NCBI GenBank assembly: GCA_029379385.1 | Contig: CM055605.1 | Location: 8,281,001 to 8,345,000, forward strand | Length of the DNA stretch: 64,000 nucleotides | Direction: 5' to 3' | DNA from: Quillaja saponaria | Lineage: Eukaryota; Streptophyta; Magnoliopsida; Fabales; Quillajaceae | Part shown: positions 25,793 through 37,800 of the stretch, piece after piece | How the letters are laid out: each line of letters starts with the position of its first letter | How positions within the stretch are numbered: the stretch's first letter is position 1 | The notes under the pieces: generated by a model | What the model saw: only the letters and a program-made list of their open reading frames with translations | Told to the model about the DNA's origin: nothing | Databases searched by the model: none | Translations under genes and position numbers: made by a program

Positions 25793-28700
25793 CTAGCAGT
25801 TGATTCCACATTGTTCAACATCTGGACCGGTGACTCTTGTTGTAAATGGATCAACTCTCACCCACAACAGAGAAAAAATGGATGCAAGAAGAATTGACCA
25901 GACTACCACAATTGTCGGTGTTCGGTTTTGGCGTCCCATCAGACCTTTGAGGAAGGGATACAAATGGATGATCACCCAAAAGGCAAAGAAAAGCTTACCA
26001 AATAGAGGACCCCATGACTGGTAACCACTGTTAATGGCATAAGATATTCCTGCAACAACTCCTACCAAGTTTATGATGAGGAGAGTTGTAGGTGGGATAA
26101 GAAGGGTTGTCCATTTAAACATGTAAAGTTCAGCAAAGTCCCCATCTTCATCTGATGCCTTTGAAGTAACAGTAAAATTGGTGTCGATTCCAGCAAGTAC
26201 TTTGAGCAATCCTTGGACGACAGCAAAAAAATGGGCTGAAACACCACCAATAACCCAAAACTGTTCATTTCTCCACCACTCGTCAATTCCAACACCACTC
26301 CATCTCATCTCTAGAATACCGGTCGCAAAGATGGAAAGAAAGAGAGAGATAAACCATATACTTGCAATGTTACTAATCTGCAACCATAGAAATTATGTTA
26401 GAGCAACTTATGATATCACATGTTTCACAAACTAAGATAATACTTAAGGTGTTTAGTTTTGGGAAATGGTAATTCAATGTTGAATAACTAAACAAAGCTC
26501 ACATGTTTTCATAACAGATACTTTTACCAAGGAGATGTTTGCTTTCTCTAGGAACACATTTCAATTTTGAAATACAGAAAAAAAAATTTACTAATTGAGT
26601 GCAACATATCACATACATGTCATGTTATGAGACATTAACTGTTAGTAGTTTCATTTAGACGCTCATCATTTCTATTGCAAATCACCCAACAACTTTCCAA
26701 AACAACTTAAGATGGCGAAGGAAAGACCACACGAAAGAATCTCTATCACATGAAACACAAAATATATGCCAGTAAAATTGCATGGCCATTTATGGTAAAG
26801 TAACGAACCTGTGGAATAATGAACTTGTTAGTAAGCAGACAGACAGCGGGCAAGGTACAGTACATTAGAAGGGGAATGGAAGTGATTGGATAAATTGTGG
26901 TGTTCACATATGCGAACCTCTCAAGCCATTTTAACCTTCCACTGTAACCATACCACATGGGGCAATGCCGACTTAGGAGGATTTCCACGGAACCCAGAGC
27001 CCATCGTAGAACTTGGTTTAGACGATCAGAAAGATTGATAGGAGCAGAACCTTTAAATGCTGGGCGCTTAGGAATACAGTAAATTGACCGCCATCCACGG
27101 GCATGCATCTTAAATCCAGTAAGAATATCTTCTGTGACTGAACCATAGATCCACCCTATCTGCAGTCCAGAAGACAAACGATGATTAGGAAAATATTCTA
27201 ATAAATGCACTGTGTTGTTCTAATATCATGTGGTGATTATAAGGACCATTGTTCAGCACAATACTGCTGCTAAACTAGAATGTAGGTTTGAGATCTCTCA
27301 CTTAATTCCCAGGCAGAACAAGGACATTAGGAAAAGGTTGGCATTTTATTCAATATGAAAATGATAAGTTCAACAAATCATTTTTGACTTGTGGGATAAC
27401 TCATGCATTAATGGAGAGAGGTGGATGAAGTTCTGATAGCGATCCTATACTTCCCAACAAGTTAGACTGTTTTTATTGTGGTTGGGTCAGGGATATGATT
27501 GATAATCTCATCACTCTTCTCTTTCATCGAGTTATTTTATTTGGTAAAGAAAAATAACTGGACCTCATAGGCAAAGTTTCAAGTTGCTGAAGGGGTGTGA
27601 ATAAGGTGTTTATGAGGCTCCGTTTCCACTGTAGGGGTCGAAGTAGATCAAGAATGAGCTTACAATATCATCGGATTTGTTTTAATGAGCAAAGGAATTC
27701 TCTCCATTCTAATGGAACCAAAAGTAACATTGATGAACATGGGGGAGAAACAACAATGGATTTAACTACCAACGAACCATGGAGTGAAACAGTATCAGAC
27801 TCAGGCAAACTTTTAAAATATAAGGCAATCATGTACATTATCATACCAAGCCTGAACTAAAGAGCCCCAAGCATAAGAAAACCATACCTCATTCCCCCAG
27901 TCTGTTTTGTCCTCATAACCACAACTAATAACATGAATAGCCTCCTTAAGAAGAGTTTCTGGAGTAGCAGACTGAGGAACACCACCATTCTCCATAAGTG
28001 TTGAGGCAACAAACACAGCAGATTGACCAAACCGTTTCTCTAGGCTCATTTGTGACATGAGTAGTGACTTTTCATCATCAAATCCAGCACCTGAATTTAG
28101 TATTGTGTAACTGGAAGTGAGAGTTACAGTAAATGAAAATAAACTCAATACATATTGATCTTTCATCGCAACATACACACTAAAAACTAACTACTTTACT
28201 CCCGAAGGGACAGGAATGGCATCTCATCGACCAAAATTTCACATACAACCAGTAAAGTTTAACGAATACTAGAAGCAAAGGTCAAAGCTCCAAGAGAATG
28301 AGGAAAGTAGTTATTGTAATTGCATGGACACTGGGGCAGGTAGAAGGCCCTTAATTGGTACACCAATCAATGAAACCCATAGGACATAATATAAGCAAAA
28401 GAACAGAATCTGGTGTACCTTCTACCCCTTCTTCTATATCCTCTAGACTGAAAATTGGAACAGTGGGGTCAGCATGCTTGCTAGATTTCTTCTTATCGGA
28501 GCCCTTCTTACTCGATTTTGAACTCTTCTTTCTTGATCCACCACAGAGTGAAGATAGCACTCCAGGTTTCTTATGCTTAGGTTTAAGAGGAGGTTCATAG
28601 CCATATAATGCTGTTCTGTTGAAGACACAACCCGTGCCCACATAAACAGGACCTTGAATTCCATCCAAACCTCTCAAGTTTATCTACAAACACAAAGGAT

Positions 28701-31700
28701 AGAGTAAAAAAAACAAGGAAATGTGAATACTCCAAAGCACCAAAGATGAGACACAAGCCACATACCAAACAAATGACATATAAGAACTTCCCTATCACCA
28801 TGCAATTAATTATTGAAGACAACATGGTCAATTGTTGTGTATAACGTTGTAAGATACTCACATCAAAGAAGACAGTATTACGATTGGCATATCGATCGTT
28901 CCTATCAATACCGTCAAATCTTTGGGGAAACTGAACATAACAAACTTGTTTTCCAAGATTGGGATCCATCATGAAACACATAGCTTCCCTCAAGGCCTTG
29001 CTGTTGTTTATGTAGTGATCACAATCAAGATTCAATAGGAAAGGCCCATTTGTGAGGACAGCTGATACTCGAACCTGCAGTGATGTTACATCCACCGGTA
29101 CAAGTGAGGTATATAAATGAGAAGTAACTTCCAGGTATTTTATGTATTATTAAGTACTCACAAGTGCATTCATTGCCCCAGCCTTCTTGTGATGTTGGAA
29201 CCCTGGACGCTTTTCACGAGACACATAAACTAACCGAGGCAGTTCATTACCCTCAGCATCAAGTCCTCCGCTTTGGCCTAAGAAAACCTGCATTTAGAGG
29301 CACACAAGCCCTTAGAGGTCAATGATACAACTGTGACGAAAGGCATGAGACCTCCTATATATGATTTACCAAAACATTTAAAAGATAAATGAGCAAATAT
29401 CATGGGGATTATCTTGATGACATAAAATTCTATGTACTTGATCTATAAGCTTCCAGAGGAAACTTTAACAATAACCCAGAACAAAGTCAAAGCCTATACT
29501 GATGAGCAACAAGTTGTAACAAGTCATGTTCAGTAACGAAAGATCAACTAACTGAAGATGAAGCTACCTGGATCATTCCTGGATGGTCTCTGATGTTGTT
29601 TCCAGGCCATGGCGTGCCATCTTGCATTACCCATCCTTCTTCCGGAATTTTCTGAGCTTTTGAGACAAGGCCCATTAACACGAATTTTAAATTCTTCGTA
29701 TTCTCTCTGCATGGATGAAAATTAAAATTAACATAAAAAATAATGCATTTAAGGGACTTGCAAGAGAGAAAGCAGCATAGTCCATCTGTATTTGAACTCT
29801 TACCTTCATGGCTCTACGTTCTTTTACAAATGATGGTTGAACCTTATCTTTCAAGTAGTCGATCTTCTGTGTGAAGTACCATTCCTGGTGCCCGGGGCTC
29901 GATGTTATATTTCTTGCAGAAAGGAACCCATTTCCTTGCAAATTCCGAAGTCTCAGACAAAGCTTCAAATGTCAGCATAGCAGCGCCATCATCAGAGACA
30001 TAGCAGGAGACCTTTTCAACTGGGTAGTCAACTGCAAGAATGGATAGCACAGTATTGGCTGTCACAAGTGGGGGCTCCTTCAATGGATCAACAGTGCTGA
30101 CAAATATGTCAACAGCAGATAACTGTGATGGTTCTCCTTCCCGGTCATATCTGTAATTCAAACGGACTCGGAATCAAAACTCTTAATTAGAGGAAGATGG
30201 ACTAAAATGACACAGCTATAATGCTGATTTATTTACACGAAAAAGAAAATACTGCAAACAGTCCAGGAAGACATCCCTACCTCAAAGCAAGCCTGTCAAG
30301 ATATGTTTCACGGTTTACAGGAACCCACTTTTGGAGCTGATCCAATATCCAGGATATTGCAAACCAAATCTCACATATAACTGATATTAACCACAAAGCA
30401 TATGCATTGCGGACAGGGTTTGTTATTCGATAGTGCAAGAAGATACAGAGGATAATCAGCCGGAGAACAATGACCATACGGTATGGGTTTATCCTAGATG
30501 ATGGAATAGAGACCTTCCTTGAAAGAGGCTGCCGAGCTTCATCGTTCCTGCAACACAAAGACATATCAATTGCATCTCAGTGTCAAACTGAAAATAAGAA
30601 ATTATGGACAAACATGAAGATTAGACACAAGACGGCTTCATTAAGGGGCTGTGCTTTTTCCCAACAGATCTCAACACCAGTTCTTATCATTGGCTTTTGT
30701 TCTCAGAAAAAATATTACAGTTACATGGGTTATTAATTGCTTGATACTAGAAAAGCAGTAAATTCAAATTATCCTAACAAATACCATATTCAAACCAGTG
30801 ACACAAGAAGACCAGAAAAAGGAACACGTTTTGATAAACAAAGGAAAGTAGCAAAAGTTCTTAGAATTTAACCAAGCAGGAACTCACAGTAAGGAATCAT
30901 CCACAAGCACATCAGTACTGGCATCAATATCTCCAACTCCTCTTTCAGATGTAGCTTGGCCTGTGCTCATTGGAACAACATTCTTTTCTTGCTTCATCTT
31001 CCAGCCATCAACCCTTTCTTTCCATGCTACATTGCCTAATCCTGGTGAACCAAATTCCCTCACTGGGTCCACAACCCTTATATTTGCTGCAGGAGGAACA
31101 TAAGCAGGCACCTCAAATCAATATCAGATAGTCACATATAAGAACATGACAGTATATAACTCTCGTGTGCTAAAGTACTTGCATAGTTCCATGCGAATGG
31201 TAAAGAGAGAGACATACGTGATTGATTAACATCAGCTGAATAAGTAAGAGGATGGATGCGCTTTCCGCTGGCAGCACCAGGAGACGCCATTGAGAGGTGT
31301 TCAGGTGAGGCAGCAGATAAATCCCCAGAAACCTGAAGTAGAAGATTTAAATATTAGTTCGAATTCAAGGACCTCCCTTGGAGTGGGGACAAGGGAAAGA
31401 TAGTCTTGGAAAAAAAAAAAAAAAAAGAATACAATGACAGCTTATTGAATGACCTCTTGTCCACTGGTTAGCAGGGGAATATGGTTGTGAGAAACTTCCT
31501 TATCATAATTTGGAGGGCCAACATCCTCAGCCCGGCCATATGTCATATGCCAGCTTAACATGCGCTCTGCAATCTTCTGCTTTTGGTTTTGATTTTCTGA
31601 ATCATAATGGAAGTCACTGGCACCATCATCAACATCAACATCCTCTTCCCTGTCTCCAAGAATTGCAGGACTTCCTGTAATCAATTCAATAAATTGGGAT

Positions 31701-32453
31701 AAGTGAAGTCACAACATAGGGGTTCTAGAAACATACACTACTTACAATGGCATGACAAAAACACTACTTGTGCAGAAACAAGCTATAGTATGTCTAGCAG
31801 CAAGTGCCAACTTCAAAGGATGCACACAAAAGCGTACAATAATAAGAAGTATTAGAGCTGCAAAGCATACTGCATATTCTTTGCTAAAATAAATTTCACC
31901 CAACTATTTTTTCTGTTTGTAAATGGAATTTTCTAATATATACATGAAGAATTCTCAAAATTAGGATATTCTTTGATAACTTATTTAAGTCTCGTATCAG
32001 TACTCAAAGAAATTTCCAATTATAAATCTGGCGTACCTCTGTGCCTCCTATAACGGGTTTTACACTGGGGGCAAGACTGATTACCATCCTTCCTTTCATA
32101 TTCATAGCAAGGCCTGCAAACAGGGAAGGCACAAACACCACATGCCACAAATGGTTCACCATCCAAAGTCTTCCCAACATTATCACCACAGATCTGACAG
32201 ACCTGGCCGCCCAAAGTCGGAATGGACTTCACCTGGGTAATACGATGGAAGCATTATTACTCACAAAAATCAATGAATAAGGTACTGAGATACGTTAGCA
32301 TGAATACAAAATAGAAAATTCTGAGCCACCAAACTAACATCCCCAAAATAAAGTAAATAGTTGTGGGAAAAAGAAGTAAACATTCATCAACCAACAAAAG
32401 GGAATCAAACCAAACTTCACAACACTAACCCCAGCTTCTCCTTCTGACTCCAT
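25793..32453 (-). CDS. CESA3: cellulose synthase catalytic subunit, CESA3 type (two apparent +1 frameshifts)
   Basis: Fourteen exons in coding order: 32430-32453, 32037-32232, 31454-31674, 31218-31332, 30888-31086, 30281-30547, 29804-30150, 29568-29706, 29162-29287, 28862-29074, 28419-28683, 27888-28090, 26809-27159, 25793-26377. Allowing for two extra bases, the total is 3249 nt, i.e. 1082 residues, the family's usual size. The N-terminal MESEGEAG and CQICGD...[12 protein letters not shown]-type zinc finger, then the catalytic signatures [25 protein letters not shown] and QVLRW, are all present, with the membrane segments in the last two exons. The C-terminal [11 protein letters not shown] marks the CESA3 clade rather than CESA1 or CESA6. 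Role: processive beta-1,4-glucan synthesis from UDP-glucose in the plasma-membrane rosette, primary walls. Oddities: extra base in exon 7 (29884-29885, just before EWYF) and in exon 8 (29669-29673, in the VNGLVSK segment); usual FPKW is LQKW in exon 6. The intron positions and undamaged remainder argue for a functional gene with sequence errors. Confidence 0.9.
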
Positions 32454-33040
32454 TGCCACCTACTGCTCTATGCCCAGATGCAGCAATGGATCAAATCGAC
32501 ACTTCAAACTCAACAAGGTCTATGCATTCCTCGAAAGCATTTTCAAGCTCTAACTGAAGAGGAAATGGAAGTCGGAAAAATCTTTGTTTATGCAGCAACT
32601 CTATTGTGTACAAATGAAAGCCCCGATCTATATAAGACACCCGAAAGGAAGATTGTGAATCAGAACACCTTGAAGTGTCAACTTTTTATGACTGATGAGG
32701 AAACAAAAAACTTTCGTCAACTAAAGCAGACTATCAGTACACATGTAAAGAAACCATTTAGAACAATGTTTACAATCTATAAGCCACACTTACCTCAAAA
32801 ATCCGATCTTTATGAACAATTCCTCTCAATTCAGATCGATCACTTAAATTCCCAATAAACCCAATTGAATTCCTGCCAAATCAATCAAAATCTCCAGCTT
32901 TAGATCTCACGCCCAAGATAAAAAGAAACCCAACAAACAAATTCACAGCAACGAACCAATAGGAAGATACTGGATCGAATTGGCCGAAAGAGATGAACAA
33001 TGCCAAGCAAAGCCACCTCTCCAACTCCCTCTCTCTCCGA
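32454..33040 (-). other. 5' leader and probable leader intron of CESA3
   Basis: Minus-strand leader sequence begins near 33045, below the TATA box, and contains GA-rich tracts. An acceptor-like GAGCAG| lies about 10 bases before the ATG, and a donor-like GC|GTGAGA lies near 32910, so a leader intron of about 0.45 kb is likely. A plus-strand open frame across it (32478-32858) is probably fortuitous. Confidence 0.45.
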
Positions 33041-33072
33041 AGAGTGTCTCTATGTGAGCTGTGAAACTGTGA

Positions 33073-33082
33073 ATATATATAT
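33073..33082 (-). promoter_or_regulatory. TATA box of CESA3
   Basis: TATATATAT on the minus strand is followed about 30 bases downstream by pyrimidine-rich leader sequence and then the CESA3 leader. It lies about 620 bases upstream of the ATG, consistent with a leader intron. Confidence 0.5.
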
Positions 33083-33119
33083 GAAAGAAAGAAAAAATGG
33101 CTTGAAGAAGACGAAAGTG

Positions 33120-34860
33120 ACAACTTAACTACGAGCTTAGACTACAATGCCACCGACAGCTTCGCACACAGTAAATTAAAAAGAAACAGATAAGCACCCT
33201 TAATCATTTTCTCAACCACCATTTCTTCTCTAAATATGTGGCAAAAAAAAATTCGAAATTTCTTTTAATATGTTACATTTTGGAGCATTGTGAGTCCAAA
33301 CGACACGACAACAGCTGGAATTCGTGGCAGACAGAGTTTCTTGCTTTCTTACAGTGAGAGCTTATGCAGTTCGGAGTTGTACTATGGATTTTGACAGTGG
33401 GTAACTAGCCAATAGGAAAATGAAACGTCAGTTACATGTTCCAAATGCTTACCCCCGTTTACTTCATCGTCATCGTCGAAATGAAAAATCTACGTCAGCT
33501 TCTGTAATTAATATGCAAGGGCGTAGCGTAAGGCACCAACTCCACAACAACTAAAACAATTTGTCGTTTACTATCACAAAATATGCTGTTTTCTGCTACG
33601 TAGAACGGCGTGTCGTATATTTCTTCCTAACGCTGAAACAAATCGATCTCATCTCACCATACTTAAAAATTAGGTTAAAATTATACTTTTTATCTTACTG
33701 AAAAAGTCAATTTATCTAATTTCATCCTTTTAATTTAAAAAACGAGTATTTAACATGTGGGCAGTTGATGATGTTAAAGAATAATTGAATGTAACATTCG
33801 CAATAGATTAATAAATTAATCTCATACTGTTTCTTTTTACAAATCGTATAAAATAAAAGATTTTTCTAATAAGATTTTAGTATTATTTAAATTAAAGATT
33901 GGTATTTTAAGAAAATTTTAATTTTTAAATACTATATTTATTACCAATGCTCTTAGAGTATTCATTAGTAAATCATGAAAACAAATAAGAAAGCATAAAA
34001 TATAAAAACAATGAGAAATTGTATTTGGAAAAAACTTAAAATTGAAAAGGAAAAATAAATAAAATAAAAGCTCTTCATTTCTCTCTCTTTCTGACCAGCG
34101 CTGCCATGCTTGTTAAAAGCTTGACTTGAACTCAGTATATTTCTATGTAAACCAGATTTGAGTTTATTTTAGAACTTATTTAATAAACAAATCAGAACTC
34201 ATACATTAAAAAATTTGTTGAAAACTTTAGCAGAAAATGGGGTAGAGTCATCAGGAGGCTGCATAGTCTAGTCGACTAACATCGGTCAATAAACACCGTA
34301 GTTATGAAAAGACAATTGGTATAGGTGGTAAGCGTTAAACATGGTAAAAGGCAACAACAACTTACATGGAAGGTGGTCATTAATAAAGATATAATTGTCT
34401 TAGACATTATTAAAAATGGTGCTTTCAATCAATACAAATAAATAAATAAAAAATTATATGACTAATATAACTAGTTTGAAATTTAAGATTTAGTTAAATA
34501 GTTTAATACTTAATTTAAGTTATTCACAAAATAAAATTTGGAAGGAAAATTTTAAGTCAAATTTTTTTGGACTTATCATACGCTTTTTCTGGTTACTAAT
34601 TTTCATTTTGAGATTCATGAAATAGCGCAACTTGTTTGGAAGAACTAAATATGCCTAAATAATTTATTTCCGATTCTGATCTGATGAAGTATCAAATAGG
34701 AAAACTACCACCATGGATAACGCCTCACAACTAGCTCATTCATATACTGAACGTAATGTGCGTATTGTATCATGCTGTTCATATATTACAAGAAGTCTGC
34801 AATAACATTATTAGGGATTATAATGAAAATTTAGCCACGGTCTGCCATTTTGGAGTATTT
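33120..34860. other. intergenic region between CESA3 promoter and CCD1 3' end
   Basis: CESA3 upstream promoter DNA (to about 33660), then AT-rich sequence with no recognisable gene or element. The far right part is the 3' flank of CCD1. Confidence 0.5.
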
Positions 34861-34866
34861 TTGCAA

Positions 34867-37800
34867 TCAGAGTTTCCCCTGTTCTTGAAGTTGCTCCTGT
34901 TCAAAACCCATAATCATGTTAGATGGAAAACATAAAGAGGGAACTTGGAAGCATTAGCGCAACAAAAGGTTATAAATATCATATAAAAACAAAATTTTAA
35001 AAAAGGAACAATTTTTAGGGTCTACTGGACAGCCTTAAACTGAAACAAGAAGCAGAATAAAAAGATTCTGGGCCTATTATGCAACTTTAGCTTCTAGCTA
35101 GCTCTAACATGGTCGCTAGTTGCCACATGTGGGAGAAGTTATCTAATCTACAGCTATAAAGAGCAAACTTCATGACTTTCTTACAAGTTGTCACAACTTG
35201 GTCACTTAGTGAAATCAATATAAACTGCAAGCTTGGGTTAATCAGAGCGAAAGAAAGAAGAAACCAGTATTCACCATAATACTTATACATGCTCTAGAAG
35301 ACCATGAAACTCTGATGTTATTTATCAAAAATTTATTGACTCTCACATAATTCACATCCGGTAAGATCAATTTTATGTGAGCATCGAATATTTGCAATGC
35401 ACAAAAAATGAACCAAGAACTTCTGATCAACTGAAAAATTGCATTATAGGAACACCTGTATCCTTATTGAATACCACCTCTTATCTTATATGATTTCTAT
35501 CATCTCATATACTCTATCTAGTATTATTGAATACCACCTCTTATCTTATATGAATGAGCATCTTCTAGTAACCAAGTGCAGTGCTCTCTTTTCATTCCTT
35601 GTCCCTAGTTTGCTTTGCATACTATACATCATATGTCCATTTTGCTCATTCATAAATTTATTTAAAGATCTTCGTTACTACCTACCACCCTCTACCTATC
35701 TCAGTCAGCAGACATCTGAGGATGGAGGGAGTGAGTTGTAGGAGAGAGAGAGACAAAAAGATATAGAGATAGAGAGAGATTTCAAATTAGGAAGTAGCAA
35801 CAACAGAAGTAGCACGATACCTCTGTCACGAAGAAGGCATGGAAACCGTATGGAACTCTCTGTGGCAATTCGATAACAGCAATAGGATCCTCAGACATTG
35901 TTCTGGCATTGATTACATGCACTGCTGATTTTCTGCAGAAATGTAATTGGAAATTTCATGTTCAGACTATATTCTTTTCATCAAGAAGGTGAAACTATAT
36001 AAGTTTGGTGAAAATTTATAAATATTGTCCCAAGTGTAATATTCCAACCAGTACCACTACAGCCAGTCAGTACCTTCCATGTAGATATATGTGTGGTGGT
36101 ACAAAAATCATGTCAAGATACATATAGTTAGATAATTTTTGTTGAGAGTGCATAAATTAAAAGTAATACCCAGTATTCTCATCATGTACAAAAAATATCA
36201 AGTAACCATCATCTTCTTCGGAAGTGGTCCCTGGCACTTGAGGGATAAAAATAGCCTCAGAACCAAATCTCCCTGGTCCCAAGTCATAGATGCCTTGAAC
36301 ATTGCCACCAACTTCAAGCTTTGTTTTTCCAGTCTCCGGTTCAGCATGTAGATCAAATTTAATAATCCCTGTGACTTTTGCAATGCTGTCTAATATGGTT
36401 CCATATACATATCGTTGTTTCCTGATAACACACAAGGCAATCAGTAAACAAGATCCAAGATACGCATGGATGAATTGTTCTATCTCCCTCCTGGAAGATA
36501 ACCAAAACAAAAGACTTCTTGATTTCATGTTTCTTTTTCTCTCTCTCCCCTCTCTTTCGCCCCATATATATATTAAGAACGTATACTATCAGAAAAATGA
36601 AAGGGTAAGATTTCAAAATTGCAAATATCTAAAGCCATAAAAGATTAAACAGTTATTACATTCAATATCTAGAATTTTAAATTATTGCAAGGATTAGTTT
36701 CTCTGAACACATAACCTATTCAGAATTTTAAACCTGAAAAATTCTCTCAGAAAGTATAGTAGAAGCATACCTGGCTGTGTAGCTTTCATTTACGCGAGGA
36801 AAATCAACAGCAGATGCTGATAGTCTTTTCTGTGAAGCCAGACCACTCTTCATGTTAAATCTCATCTCGTACCTGAAAAGAATAGGAACAATCAGAAACA
36901 AGTACATTATAATATAGTTCCATATAATTATAAATAGATCTCATCCCTCTTACAGCTCATTTGCAAAATTTTCAAGCTTTTTCTTGATGGTCCCATTGAC
37001 CATGTCCAAGTCTGGGTTCTGTAAGCGGCAGGTGATCAAGACAACTTCATCCTCCTCCTCCCAAGCATTGGCTAGAGAAAATTAGTCAAGAAAATGTCAG
37101 ATGGACATATAAGAGAAAAAAACAAAGAATAGGAGAATAGATTCATTGTTTCAGTTATCCTCAATGTAGCTGGCAAATATGGAAACTTGATAAGTGGCAA
37201 GAAATGCTTGCCCCAGTATCTGAATTTTGGAACTATCTTTGACGAACTGTTATGAATGAGTTATTTATTTAAGTGACTGATAGGACTACTAGAAACAAAG
37301 CACAAAGTTCTTAGACCTATAGTGAATCAGAAAAGATGGAAAAGCCTAAAGTAGGCATCTTGATTCAATTTCCACATAATTTTAACATAGTACGTAAATA
37401 AAACTGTCAGATTCTGAAAGTTCTCAAAGTATGACATCAAATAACAGAAAATGTGATTGTACATTCTCTTAGTATGTGATTGCAAAAAGTGTCAATCATG
37501 TTATGTCACCAAAAGCATATATATAGACCTCTTAATCAATTAATTACCTTTTTTCTGACTGTATACATCTATACTGCTGGATTTACACCCCACAATTTTC
37601 ATTTGCAGATTTTAAAACTTAACTATCACTGCCTTTTGGTTTAAACCAACATTGTCAGGTCAATTGTAGCTTGTCAACAAAGATGGGAAATAAAAAAGCG
37701 CACCATTGTGGAATATGAAGCAGTTTGGAAGCTCAAACCATCTAATTTGTAGCTCGTTCTTTGCATACCGAGGAAGAACACCAAATCGAGCTTTTTTGGT

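Noticed and set aside
27597..27860. 87-codon plus-strand open frame
   Set aside because: It lies inside a CESA3 intron and antisense to the gene, with no domain.
32478..32858. 126-codon plus-strand open frame antisense to the CESA3 leader
   Set aside because: No domain recognised, overlaps the probable CESA3 leader intron, and has no promoter or splice context of its own.
35439..35741. 100-codon plus-strand open frame
   Set aside because: It contains the intronic direct repeat of CCD1 and has no domain; it is inside CCD1 intron 13 on the opposite strand.
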